Under the pieces are notes generated by a model that was given only the letters and a program-made list of their open reading frames with translations, had not been told where the DNA came from and searched no databases. A stretch of DNA of 64,000 nucleotides, taken from positions 1-64,000 of the forward strand of contig JAEHOE010000147.1 of NCBI GenBank assembly GCA_016858145.1, given 5' to 3'. This DNA comes from Edaphochlamys debaryana. Lineage: Eukaryota > Chlorophyta > Chlorophyceae > Chlamydomonadales. Positions 41,537 to 53,591 of the stretch are shown here, in pieces. A program made the position numbers and the translations under genes. The stretch's first letter is position 1; the number at the start of each line of letters is the position of its first letter.

Positions 41537-44500
41537 ATGGTTGGTTCCGGCTCGAACGCCAGTACTGACGGTAGAAGCAGCAATAGCAGCAGCAGCGCCG
41601 GTGGGGAAGGCGGCGGCAACGGCAGCGGTAGCGGCAACGCCACGGGGGTGCTGTTCGGCAGCGACGTGCAGCTGGAGTCGGTGCGGCAGTTCGTGCTGTT
41701 CAAGGAGAACGTGAGCGTGCACGCGGTCAGCATCGTCAACTGCGGCATGCGGATGAGGGGGGTGGCTGGGGCGGGGGCGGGAAGTGGGCGGGGGCCTGAA
41801 GGAGGGGGCTGGAGTGGGAAAGCGGGGGCGAGGAAGTGGCAAGGTAGTGGCGGATCAGGGCGTGGTGGCATGCGAAGTCGCAGCGGGCCAGGTGGATGTG
41901 GGGTGTGGCTAGCTCCGAGGCTGGGTGTTGGGCTCAGCCGGTCTTAAGGGGAGCAGCGCCGACATGCGGGCGAGACGGGCTTGGCCGCAGGGGCAGGGCG
42001 GGGATGTGGACAGTCCAGGACCGAGAGTCGCTCCACCCCGCAGCGATCCCGTTCAGCAACACACACCCTTTCTCCACCCCCCACCCGCCCCCCCCCCCAC
42101 CTCCCCAGGGCGTATACTCCTGCGTGTGGGCCACCTACTTCAGCGGCGTGCAGCTGGTCAACCTGTCGGGCAACGCCCTGGAGGGGGACTTCACCTCCAT
42201 AGACGACTTCGGGGACGTGTGCACACCCGACTTTGCGGGTGGGGCTGCCTGGAACGGGGAGGCGGGGGCTGTCCCCGGGTTTTGGAGCAGGCGGGATGGG
42301 GGTGGGGGCTGGGGCAGGGTGGGGAGGTGAGGAGCAGAGTAGGGGGGCATCAAGCTCGACTTCGCGGTTGGACCCGCCTAGGGGGTAGGGGGGCCTCACT
42401 GCACCCCCGCCCGCAGGCCCATCCATGGCCCTATCCACCCCCGCCCCTCACTGCACCCCCGCCCCATCCCGAATTCCCCCAACCCACCAGGCGACGACTA
42501 CGCCGACCCCGACTGCGCCTCCACCTCCCTCCATACGCTGGACGTGTCCCGCAACGCGCTGGCGGGGGACATCTCCACGGGGGCGGCGCTGGGGGACGAC
42601 GTGACGGACGCCATCTGCTCCACGGGCTGCCTCAGCCTGGTGCTGGAGCCGGGGGTGGCAGCGCCCGAGGTGCTGTGCACGGCGCCGCTGGTGGTGTACG
42701 CGGCGGTGAGGGGTGGGGAGGGGGTTGAGGGGGGGAGGGGAGGAGGGGAAGCGGGAAGGGAGGGGAAGGGGGAGGGAGGGGCAGGGGGAGGGAGGGGAAG
42801 GGGGAGGAGGGAGGATGGGCGGGAAGGGGGCAGAGAGGGAAGGCGGGAGGGGAGGCGGGTTGCGCGAGTGCGGGCGGCTGGGGGGATCAGGCCTGTGGAA
42901 AAGGCACGAGCTCCCGGTCCCGGGGCCGTCTTCTTCCTCCACCCTCCCGACTCTCTCCCCGCTCCATCTACCCCTCCCCCCCTTTCCACGCCCCATCCCT
43001 CCCCTCCGCCCCCTCACCCCACCCCCAGGGCAACCCCGGGCTGCGCTACCGCCCCGGCACGCGCTTCGCCTCCGGCTACGTCACCCGCGACCGCACCAAC
43101 TGGTGCTTCGAGCCCGCCTCCCGCTGGGTGCTGCCCACCATGTGGGGCGTGTTCCTGTTCCTGCTGGCCTGCGTGCTGGGGACCACGCTGTACGCCCGCG
43201 TCAAGCTCAAGCGCGTGCCCTTCAGGTGGGGGTGGTGGGGGCGGTGGGGCGGGACTCAGGCGCGTGCCCTTCAGGTGGGCGGGGTGGTGGGGGCGGTGGG
43301 GCGGGACTCAGGCGCTTGCCCTTCAGGTGGGGGTGGTGGGGGCGGTGGGGCGGGACTCAGGCGCGTGCCCTTCAGGTGGGGGTGGGGGGTGGGGGGGGCG
43401 GGGCGGTGGGGCTCATGTTTTAAGCGGATGGCGGCTGGTGGAGGTTGGGGCCGAAGTGCAATGAGCAGGGGGGCAACCTGGGTGTGGGTTTGCGCCCAGG
43501 GGCTTGGCAACGCGGGTGACTCCGGGGACTGCCTGCGCGGGCTCTGGGGCAAGGGCTGTGCTGGAACGCGGTCCAAGGGCCGGGCTTCTAAGACACGTGG
43601 CGCCAGTACAGTGTACCGTACTGAATGACTAAGCGCCTGCGGCCAACTCACCTACCCGCCCACCCGCAACCCCGCAGGATGCGCGCGCCGCCCTCCTTCG
43701 ACGTGCTGCCCCGCACCGCTGGGGGCACCCCCGCCGCCGGCGGCACGCCCCGCTCGGTTCCCGCTGGAGCGGCGGGGGGGGGCGTACGTGGGGTTGCCGG
43801 GTGAGCGCAGTCAGCGCAACTGGGGTGGGGAGTGCGGTGGGTGAGATTGGTCTGCGCACCCGTCACCCGGCATGTCACAAGCCCGGCGGAAAAAGGTTTG
43901 GGTTAGGATGGTCCGCATCGCTCTCGCCTGCGGCCTCAGGCTTGGGGCTTGTCGGTTGCAGCCGCTCAACAACCCCCGTCACCCCGCAGCACCCGTCACG
44001 GGCCCACCTTGCACTTGTTCCCTCCCGATTCCCTCGTTCCTTGACAGGGGCCTCCGTGGGGCTGGTTGACCGCCAGGCCCTCATCCCAAAGGCCGCCTCC
44101 GCACCGGGGCTGCACCCGGGGGCGGCGGCCGGGGCGGAGCTGGAGCCAGGTGCGGCGGGGGCATGGGCGGATGGGTTCCGCCGGTGGAAGGAGGCAGGGC
44201 AGCGCCGGGGCTGGGCGGAGAGGTCCCGTGCACACGTGGTTGTCCTGTCGTAGGTAGGACGAGAGAAGGCAGGAAGGAAAGGGGCAGCAGTTTGGCAAAA
44301 TCCCTTGACCTCTTGGGTCCCGCCCGGTTCGCAGGGGCAGGGGCAGGGGGGGGGCCTTCCGGGCCTGGGGAGGCCCCTGGGCCAGGGCCTGGGCCTGCCC
44401 GTGTCCACGTCATCGGGCACGGCCCTCGACGCCGCCGCCCGCGGCGCCGCCAACGGCCAAACTGCCAACGGCAACGGTACAACCGCTAACGGCAACGTCG

Positions 44501-46723
44501 CCGTTAGTGCCGTTGCCGCCAACGGCAACGGCGTCAGCGGCCGGGCGAGCCGTAAGGCCCTCAAAGCCGCGGCCAAGGCCGCAAGGCGGGACCCGGAGGG
44601 CATGCGGATGGGCCTGACATCAAGCATGGGCCCGTCCAGCTCAGATCCGCTGTACGGTGCCGTACCAGCAGATCCGTACGCCAGCGAATCCGACGACTCG
44701 GATACGACCGGGCCGTACGAACCGCCTTCGTCATCCACGTCACGTGGGCTTGTCGTACGTGCGACATCTTCCGGGAGCGGCATGGTGGTATCGCTCGGAT
44801 CACGTGCGGCGGCGGCTGCTAGCCGCGGCGGCACGGGTGGCGGCGCGGCAGTTGGTCTCGGGGCCGGCGGCGGCGCGGTGGGCGGGGACGAGCCGCGCAC
44901 GTGGCGCAGCATCGCCTGGGCGGTGTTGTACTGGCTGTACGATGTTGTGTGCATGGAGCTCCGTACACTGCTGGTGCTGGGCATGTTTGGGCTCGAGTGC
45001 TACTGGGCCTACTCGCTCATCCTCTACCGGGGCGGCTGGCAGGTGGGGGGGAAGAGGGTGGGGTGATGGCGCGTTCAGGTTGTCCGGTTGCCGAGCTTTG
45101 CCTTCCCCAGAATGTCCCGCACTTCTCCTGACGCTGCACATGCCCGCAACGCTGCCGCACGCTCCGCCCCAAACACCCTCTCCCCCCCCTCTCCCTCTCT
45201 CCTGCTCCCCCCCCAGCTGCTGGTGCTCATCCCCAACTACCTGGAGCACACGCTGGCCGGCATCGCCATGCTGCGGGCCTTCATGGCGGGCACGCACGGG
45301 CGATGGAAGGTGGTGGCGGCGGTGCCGCTGCTGCCCTTCACGTGAGGGGGGGGGGGAGCGGGCGGCGGTGGAGCGTGGGAAGTGGGGCCGAGGGGAGCGG
45401 GCCGAGACGCGTGGAAGGTGGGGGGCAGAGAGTGGAATGGAGGACGGCTACAGCTTGCTCGCTATCGCCCTTCTCCAATCCAACTGAGAACCACCCCCTC
45501 TCTTCCCCCCAGCATGGCCCCCCGCCCGGAACACACACCCCTCTCGCTCCCTTCCCCCCTCTCGCCCCCCCCCCCCCCAGCATGGCCTCCCTGTACCTGT
45601 GCTGGGGCTTCGTGGCGTACCCCTTCGGACTGGCGGACGTGGGGCCCATGAGCTGGGCCAAGTGGGTGACGGCGGGGGGGGAAGTGGGGGAGCGGGGGCA
45701 GAGGTGGGAGCCGCCTACCAGCGGCATCAGGCCTTGACGAGGGTCCTCATGCGTCTCCGTCTGTACGAAGAGGCGGCGTGAGACGGCGGATACGTGTGCC
45801 GCCCGCGCTCCCTGTGGGTGCCGCCAGCCCTCCATGCCCGCCACCCACCTTGCAACCCCCCCCCCCCAGGTTCATCGACCTGATGGACTCGTGCGGCGTG
45901 CTGAGCAGCACCTGCCATCTTCGGCCATCTTCTCCTCGCTGGCCTACTGGGAGGGCAACTCGGTGTCCACCTCGTACCAGTACTTCAACACGGTGAGGGA
46001 GGGGGGGGTATATGTGTGGACGGGGGTTGCGGGGGGGTGAAGGGGCGAGGAGCTGTGCAGCTACTTCAACACGGAGGAGGGGGGCCGTGGCCATGTGTGG
46101 AGGGGAGGAGGGAGGGGTGATTCTAGGTAGGATTAGGGAGAGAGAGGGAGGGGTCGAGCGACGGGGAGCAGCTGCAGCGCACCGTCTGGTAGGCGGACTG
46201 CGACACCCCCTCCTGACCCTGACCCCTCCCGCCTCCCCCCCTCCCCCCCCCTCCCCCCCTGTCAGGACATCTTCCTGGGCATGATGCTCATGTGCTTCAC
46301 CGACCTAACCCCCCCTCCCCCCCTGCCAGGACATCTTCCTGGGCATGATGCTCATGTGCTTCACCGACCTGCCCCCCCTCCCCCCCTGTCAGGACATCTT
46401 CCTGGGCATGATGCTCATGTGCTTCACCGACCTGCTCTCCACCATGCACCACCTGGCATCCACGCTGCAGGCGAGCAGGGGGCGGGGGGGGGCCGGGGGG
46501 CCAGCCTGGACAGGCGCAAGCCGGGGAAGGAGCAAGGGCTGTGCGGTCTGTTGGGCGGAGCGGGGCCTTCATGAGAGTGGATCAGTTCCTTTCCCCCTCC
46601 CGCCACCTGCCCCCAAAGGTCCCCTTCAAGCAGTGGCTGCGCAAGGAGCTGGACGTGCGGCGGGAGGTGCCGGTGGTGGTGGACAAGAGCCACCGCCTGG
46701 AGCTGGGGGACATGAGGCTGTGA
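41537..46723 (+). CDS. LRR-like ectodomain plus polytopic membrane domain, copy 3 (frameshifted)
   Basis: Exons: 41537-41761, 42109-42238, 42491-42705, 43029-43225, 43678-about 43787, 44048-about 44149 (or about 44238), 44335-45042, 45217-45341, 45581-45661, 45870-45992, 46393-46470, 46619-46723 (TGA). Two junctions (43.8 and 44.2 kb) are uncertain, and the start lacks a signal peptide, so an upstream exon may exist. Ser/Asn/Gly-rich N-terminus with NXS sites, LRR-like segments (VQLVNLSGNALEGDF, LHTLDVSRNALAGDI), one helix (WGVFLFLLACVLGTTLYA), a long Ala/Gly/Ser-rich cytoplasmic loop, then four or more helices from 44890. Exon 45870-45992 is 5 bp longer than in copy 1, shifting the frame. 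Possibly a surface receptor or transporter-like protein; unrecognised. Confidence 0.62.
43211..43380 (+). repeat. Fourfold exon-tail/donor duplication
   Basis: GCGTGCCCTTCAG followed by GTGGG occurs at about 43213, 43261, 43312 and 43363. These are the end of the helix-containing exon of the LRR membrane gene plus its donor. The first copy is used in the phase-consistent model. Confidence 0.85.
46266..46470 (+). repeat. Threefold exon-head/acceptor duplication
   Basis: GACATCTTCCTGGGCATGAT with a preceding C-rich tract and CAG occurs at 46266, 46330 and 46393 (spacing 64 and 63 bp). Only the third continues into the full 78-bp exon. Confidence 0.9.
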
Positions 46724-47608
46724 GGCCCAGGCGGGGCCCAAGCGGGCCCATGTACGGGGTCCAAGCGGGGCCCACGCGGGTCCCAGCCATGGTGGGCAAG
46801 AGCCACTGCCTGGAGCTGGGGGACATGAGGCTGTGATGAGGGGAAGGGGTCCAGGGCTGGGCCCACGTGGGGCCCACGCGGGGTCATTGCGGGTCCAAGG
46901 CGGGCCCTTTTATTCGGAGCTGTGCAGTTGTCTGGTATACAACCGCCGCGCCCCGAGCTGGGATGGAGCAGGGGGATGCGAGCTCTTGGGGGCGGTGCAT
47001 GCGGTGCGTGCGGAGCCCATCCGCATGCATCCGGGGACCGTCCGACCCACGGCACATGGCATGGCAGCGACTCACGATGCCGCTGGATCTAGATCTTGGT
47101 CTGGGGGTACTTGCTTCTTGCGCGGCGGCCGGTGCATGTACGGCGGCGGTACAGGCTCAACCGACGAGCGGGCAGCACCGATCGAGCGATAAGGCATGCC
47201 CGAGCGAGGCTGGCGCACTATGTTGTGGAGCAGTAGCGTGCGGCGTGCAGCTTGCGGTGCGGTGTGCGAGATGGGAGGGCGCGGATGCTGGTAGGTTGAA
47301 AGGTCACGCACTGCAAACTGCGGCCTCGGCGTGCGGCGTGACAGATACACTGAGGCTGCTGGTCGGCTGTCGTCATGGCGCGGTGCTGGATGGAAGTTTC
47401 CTCAGGCAGACGTTGATGCATTGATGTTGGCTTCAGGCACGCCAGCTTCCCGTGGCCGAAGTGCAGAGGGCCCGGCACTTTCAGGCCTGGCCAGCGGCAA
47501 AATCGGCGGCGCGGAGTGCACTTCGCAGCCTCCGGCAGCCGTAAAAGTGCAGGGCCGAGGAGGGCGTGGGGTCTGCTTGCAGCCACGCGTAGGACAAGAT
47601 CATACATG
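46724..47608. other. 3' flank of copy 3 with partial tail duplication
   Basis: A second, diverged copy of the last coding segment including its TGA (GGAGCTGGGGGACATGAGGC) lies at 46795-46834, separated from the first by the GGGTCCA-type repeat. The rest resembles the 1.6-2.4 kb flank only in short pieces (for example TAGATCTTGGTCT near 47085). No gene recognised. Confidence 0.5.
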
Positions 47609-47965
47609 GGTGTCATCAGCTTCCTCGAAGCTGGGAAAAGGGCTGAGCCCTAGAATGGCTGGGGAGCGGTGTATGCGTGCAGGTATGGTGCAAAGCGCGG
47701 GGCCGTGTGGCGCGCTCCGCGCGCGCGAAGCTTCTGGGGGACAGGGGGCCGAGGATGGACGCAGGGGGAAACACCCACACATAGGCACGCCGACCGGTTA
47801 CAAAGTGTTGCACGTACTTCCTCCTCGACGGATCTGAGCTGCAGAAGGTAATAGAGCAATATCGCGCTCGGTCAGGGCTTGGTCGGCGAGGTTTGACCGA
47901 AGTCGGCACCGCAGCCATCCTCGCAACAGCCGCGCGAAACCTTAACAGAACTACCTCTCTCTTAG
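47609..47965 (-). repeat. Dispersed repeat R3
   Basis: Same orientation and similar extent as R2 at 19100-19450, with shared GGGTGTCA start, AAAGGGCTGAGCCC, GCGCTCCGCGCG and GGTTTGACCGAAGTCGG segments. No coding capacity seen. Confidence 0.7.
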
Positions 47966-49677
47966 CTTCAAAGTGCTGAATATCTATTGAAACAAATGTT
48001 TGGCGACCGCTCAGCCGGCGCACCCAGCCTCGCACCAAAGCCCACGCGTGCGACCCCGAGCCAGCCCCCGGCACCGCACACACACGGCCACACGATGCCC
48101 GCAGGCAGGGATCCGCACACGCTACCGCCGGTGCATTGCCACGATGGCCCCAATACCGCGGCCCAACCTCTCCTACCAGCAACAGCAGCAGCAGTTGAGT
48201 GTGACCCGTATGAGTTCGGGGGACTGGAACCCCACAACACCGACACGATGGATTCTATACCATGGGGCGCGTGGCATGGACGAAGTTGCTACCCCACAGC
48301 ATTGCCCCCGCATGCGGCACACACACGTCCGTCCTGCACCACCACCCGCTCAGGCGATGCCCGCCGCCGCCGGGTGGGTGCAGCCAAACACCACCGCCAA
48401 ACACCCCTCCTCGCAAACCCAGACGCAGCTTGCCACACAGCATTCGCTCAAGTCGGTGGCTCCGTCTCATTCCACATCTAGACTAGGCAACGACATAACC
48501 AAGCAGCCCGCCCCGCCGTCCGTCGTCGGGAACCGTACGTATGTGGATCGATGGATCCATCTCTGCAACGTATGCACACGGCTATGATACACAGGACAGA
48601 ATGTAAGCACTCCTTGCCACGCCACACTCACACGCTCCGGCTTTCTGCCCCGGGTGTGCTGCAGGGTGCAGGCCCAGGCTACGCGCTAAACGCCTCCACC
48701 GCATGACAGCTCAGCCCTTCAGCCGGGGCCCGAGACCAGCTCCGGGCGCATTACAAACGAAAGATGAATGCCATAGCATGAATTCGCCTTCGTGCCTGCT
48801 GGCGTTTAACGCGCCGCATGGATATGAACCGTCGGGTGGATACGAACCGTCGCGTGCGGCCGTCCCCCCCTGGCCTCTCCCACTGCGGCACAGGCAGGTA
48901 CACGCTCCGAGCGTCCCGCCTGCCTCCTGCTTGCCGCCCCCCAACCCTCCCCCGCGTTCGCTGTGGCTTGACCCCCCAGCAGACGGGCGTTGCCACGGAT
49001 GCCTCTTCGGAGCGCCTTCCACCCACGCCCGCTGCCCCCACACTGCGCTCGGCTGCGGCAGCGGCAGAGCACCCCCGACCGCACCGCCACCGCCACCGCC
49101 GGATCGTGGGCGCCCGTCGAAGGCGCTGGGGCCCGGGAGCCTGGCCGCCGCGCCCGCCTGCCACTCAGCGGCAGGCGACCACAGCAGCGGCCTGGCTCCA
49201 CCTGCCTCCTTGCACCCGCCGCAGTGCGCTTGTGGGCAGCGGGGGCCAGGGGCCAGGGGCCGGGGGCCGGGCAGGCGGCGGCCCCGCCCCGCCCCGTCCC
49301 GCCCCGCCCCGCTCCGCCATGGCAGCACCTCCCCAGACCTCGTCAGCGGAGCCGCGCAGGGCTTTGCGTGTGCCCTGCCCCCGCACGCTGCCGTGAGCGC
49401 CATGGGGGCGTGCCTGCGGGCCCGCTGCAGCGCTCCCCAGGCGCCCGCAGACACCGCTACCGGCGCCCAGCGGCCCACAGCAGGCGCGCCCCAGCGCCTA
49501 ACGGCCGGCACCGGCCGGCAGCTGCAGCCCTCACGCGGGCAGCGGCAGCCTCACGGCCGCTCGGGATGCGAAGGCCGAGGGCGGTCGCACACGCAGGCGG
49601 GGAGCGGGTGCGGCCGCCCGCGGCCCGCAGTGGCCCCACATCCCGCAACGGCCCGGGGCGTTCAGCAGCGGCGTGCG
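47966..49677. other. Intergenic stretch, nothing supported
   Basis: Long open frames exist on both strands because of the GC-rich composition, but I find no consistent exon with domain-like sequence. Confidence 0.35.
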
Positions 49678-50737
49678 CTAGCCACCCCCCGGCGGCGTGG
49701 GTGCGCAGTGCTGGGCCACCGCCTGTGCGACACTTCCCCGGGCCCTGCCGCCGCCGCTGCCGCGCCGCCCGCCGCCGCTGCTGCCGCGCCGCCCGGCCCC
49801 GCCGCCGCGGCCGCCCTCGCGGTCGGTGTCGCCGGTGAGGCTGCCGCTGCTGCCGACGGCGCCTGGGGGCTGCCCCCGGAGCTGCAGCACGGCCAGCGCG
49901 CTCACCATGAGCTCGTTGAACTCGGCCAGGGACTGGTCCAGCACGTGCAGCAGCGCCTCCAGCACGCGCACGTCCACCGCAGTGCCGGACTCCCGCTCCC
50001 ACGGCTTCGCGTGCGCCAGCGCGTTCCGGCTCAGCCTGCACGGCAGGTGCAGCGGCGGGCGGGCCGGCAGCCATGTCCGGGTCGGGGTCAGCGGGCCTCT
50101 CTGCGGCCACCGCTGCATCCTTGCAATGCAAGTCCCCGGGCCTCGCATTCCAAGCAAAGCAGGTGGCTGCGCGTCGGCAAGGCAGCGGCAAGCAGCCGCA
50201 CGTGGGTGCAGCGGCGGGTGCATCAGCGGCCTGGGCGGCCAGGCAACCCACCGCAGGTAGAAGACCAGCATGTCCAGGTGGTCACCCCGCGCCTGCGGGT
50301 CCCTGGCGTGCGCCTTGCGGTCGCGGCTGTTCCATGGCGAATTGAGCACGTGCTGGAACCACTCCTGCCGCTCCCACAGCTCCCGAGGGCCCAGCGCCGC
50401 GCCGCCCCCGCCACTCGCCACCAGCTTGCCGGCGACGTTGGCCGCAAGGGCCTGCGTGCACATACACACCACATGGCATCGGCGTGCGCGCTGGCTACCA
50501 CACCGGGACCCGCCCGGCCCCCAGGAGGCATGCCGGGGCGGGCCGGGCGCATGCGCAAGACCGCCAACTGCCCTGCCCCACCGCGGTAGGCCGACCGGCC
50601 CCTGCGCTGCAGCCTACACCCTCGTGCTCACCTGCATGTGTTCTTGAACGCCTCCATCCAAGGCAGCGGCTGCTCGCCCCCGCTGTGCTCTTGGGCCCGA
50701 GCAGGGAGTAGGCCGCCTCGCCCAGTCGCTGCAGGTT
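49678..50737 (-). pseudogene. Degenerate 3' extension of the P-loop ATPase gene (or separate remnant)
   Basis: Directly after the ATPase TAG the frame continues as NLQRLGEAAYSLLGPK, then loses frame before a donor at 50632. Two further exon-like pieces fit each other in phase: 50252-50451 (LAANVAGKLVA, ELWERQEWFQHVLNSPW, LDMLVFYLR) and 49678-50035 (RNALAHAKPW, VRVLEALLHVLDQSLAEFNE, then Gly/Arg-rich to TAG). The phase from the 50632 donor does not match. A stop plus one or more frame changes suggests decay, or sequence errors, of a formerly longer ATPase C-terminus. Confidence 0.4.
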
Positions 50738-50944
50738 CTAAGCCGCGTCCAGCTGCGTCAGGCTGGCGCTGAACTCCTCGTCGCTCCAGCTCTCCCGCAG
50801 CGTGCCGTCCGGCTTGATTAGCAACTGCGGGCCAGCAGGGAAGCAGCGGCACGTGAGGCGTGCACGTGCACCAAAGCACCCGCGACGTGGGAAGCAGGAT
50901 GACGCACAGTCAGATCGCCGCAGCGCTCGGCCTCTCCCTTGAAG

Positions 50945-50993
<49 letters not shown>

Positions 50994-53591
50994 GAACAGT
51001 ATGACCGGGGTCTCGCCGGGCTTCCCTGCGCTAACGGCCACACTCGCTGCTAACACACACCCCAATCAGTGGAGCCATCGGTGGGCGCTGGCGCATGCTG
51101 GGCCATCAGTAGGACGCGGGCGGGTTGCTGCGTGGAGTTCGCCGGCAGCTATGGGTCTTGCTTGGCTTCCCCGCACGGTGCTTGCAACATGCCCTCGGGA
51201 GTGCAGCCACGGGAAGCGGCTCGGTCACCCGCGGCCCACCTCCTCACCCGCAGGATCTCGCGCTGGTGCGCGTCCCCGAGGTACCAGCGGCCGTCCGCCC
51301 GCCGCTTTGAGTGCGGCTCCAGGAAGCGCCGCAGTCCGGGGTGGAGGTCCCTGTCGATCCGCGCCCCCACGCCCGGGGACGACAGGTCTAGCACGGTGAG
51401 CCGCTGCTGCTCCGGCATCGCCTCCAGGCCCAGCTTCCACTCCTTGCGGGACTGAGGGAGGACGCGAGGGTTTGACGTCAGTGCAGCTTACCAAACACGG
51501 CGGAATCCCAGGCCGCCACCACGCAGGTCTGGTGCCGCAAGTCCCATGTAGCCCCCGCCACGCACGCCGAACCCTTTGCGGTTGCTCACCTCCTCAACGA
51601 GCTTGGCCCGCTTAAATTCACTGACGAAGGCCGCCACGTCCTTGGGGCGGTTTGCATCAATCCACTCCGTCACCAGGACCGTCAGGAGCGCGATGGACGA
51701 CGGGCAGAGATGCCGCAGCTCAAGATCCAGATCCACTCCGGCGAAGCGGGCCTGCAGCAGCTCCCATGCCAGGTCCATGTGCAGGGGGCTGTGCGTGGCC
51801 GGCAGCACGGCGGCGCAGGCCCTGGTGATGACTGCGTAGCCGTTGGGCGGCATGTCGGCCAGGCTGACCCAGGTCTGCGCCATGGAGCTGCCCGTCAGGC
51901 ACCACAGCACGGTGCGGGGGCCGTACACCAGCAGCGTCTTCATCAAGGTGTCGCGGATGTAGGTAGCCCCGCTCACGTCCAGCTTGCCGCCGATGGTGGG
52001 GAGGAACAGGCTCTGCACCTCGTCTAAAGGCACCAGAAAGCAGAAGGGGCAGAGGAAGAGGGCGTTGCATCATTGGAGGTTTACGACAAGGACGTCGAGA
52101 TGAGCCGGTGCTCAGTGCTCGCCTGAGTGCTCGCAGAGGACTGCGACCCGCAGAGCAAGTGGGGAGGCGCCCTCCACACAGCCACCCACCGCACAGCACC
52201 AGCACCGGAACCTCCACCGCCTTGAGGAAGCGCATGATGGCGGCACCCATGGCAGCGTAGTCTGCGGCGAAGAGCGCCAGCTTGTCCATCGCGGCCTGCA
52301 CCGCTCCCGCCCGCACCGGCACGTGCTCGTCTTGCACCCAGTCCAGCAGGAGCTCCAGGAGGTTCTTCAGCAGGGCCGCGGCGCCGTCCTGCGTGGGGGT
52401 GGGGCCGATGGGGGTCAGGGAGCACCAGTGCTGCCACCACCAACACACTCAGCCCGAAGGCCACGTCAGCAGAAGCCCACTTGCCTGCCGGTTGAGCGTG
52501 TCCGCCCTCAGGCGCAGCACCACCATGCACTCCAGCGGGTGCGCCCCTCCCGCCTTGCGCAGCGCCTCCGCCACAACGGCGGGGACCACGTGCTCCAGGG
52601 TATACGACTTGCCCGTCTGGGAGGGCCGGAAGTGCGGGCGGGGTGCAGGGGGTGAAGGGTCAAGCCGAGTGCAGGACGCAGGCTGGGGGAGGCGGGGCGT
52701 GATGGGCGGGGGACAGGCGGGCGGGTGCAGGCGGGGGGGCGCCAGACGGGAAGGGCGTCAAGTTAAAGCGGCTGCAGCAAGCTGGGGTGCGGCAAGCCGG
52801 GGATACGACTGTCATCTTTCAGGTGCGCCCTGCGCGGCTCCTCGAGACACGGGCGGGCAACAACGCTGCGTACCTTGATGAGCCCGGAAACCAGCAAGGG
52901 CGCGGGCGCGGTGGGCCGGTACCCATCCACAGCAGCTTGAAGGGCCGCTCCAGCCCACCCGCGCGTGTAGTCCACCACCCCCATCGGGTCCACGTAGGAT
53001 AGCACACAGGAGTCGCCATACCGCAGCTCCCACACGTCCGGCCCAGGGCCCTGGCGCAGCTCGGCCGCCGCGTCCAAGAGCCGCCTCGGGGCCGGTGCAC
53101 CTGCCCCGCCATTTGCAGGGGCCGGCAAGCAGGCTCTCAGTCGCCGTCTGTGGCAAGGCCCACCGCGCTCGCCTCCTGATCCCTAGACGCCGTCGGTGGC
53201 AAGGCCCACCGCGCTTGCCTCCTGATTCCTCACCTCTCGCCGGCCTCGCGACCTCGCTCCCAACACGCAACTCACCAGAAAGCAGCAGCAGTTCTGTTTT
53301 GCGCAGCTGCTGCAGTTCCGTGCGCAGCAGCTCCTCCTTCTTGCGAAGATGCTTCAGCTCCTCTACAAGCGCCTTGACCTCGCGCTGCTTCTCCTCAATG
53401 TCGTCGGCGCCCTTTCCAATCTGGTCTTCTGTTTGCTTCCCGGAAGTGGTCGCCAGGCCGCTGCTGCGGGCCAGGCTGAGTGCGCAGCACGCACTGACGC
53501 CTACAGATGGCAGCGCGGTGAGTTCTGACGCGAAAGCGAGCAGCGTGCCGCGCAGGCCCCAGCGGGCGAGCGCTCGCCCGGTCGCTTGCAT
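50738..53591 (-). CDS. P-loop ATPase with coiled coil and probable organelle leader
   Basis: Seven exons chain in phase to 532 aa: 53276-53591, 52874-53100, 52485-52616, 52190-52388, 51590-52023, 51248-51451, 50738-50824 (TAG). The first 50 residues are Arg/Ala/Leu/Ser-rich with no acidic residues before Glu23, like a transit peptide. Residues 55-104 form a charged coiled coil (EEKQREVKALVEELKHLRKK). Walker A is GLIKTGKS (178-185). Walker B is VLVLCDE, with Asp292/Glu293 formed across an exon junction. LWCLTGSS looks like sensor 1. This matches an AAA/STAND-like ATPase, but I cannot place it in a named family. The intron after the Walker A exon begins with GC (CAG|GCAAGT). Role unknown; a regulated organellar ATPase is an inference. 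Confidence 0.72.
50943..50992. repeat. CA microsatellite in ATPase intron 6
   Basis: About 23 CA units within the intron between 50825 and 51247. Confidence 0.95.

Noticed and set aside
48703..50589. A 628-codon plus-strand open frame
   Set aside because: It is composed of Pro/Ala/Arg-rich sequence without motifs and overlaps better minus-strand exon-like segments; GC-rich DNA yields such frames by chance.
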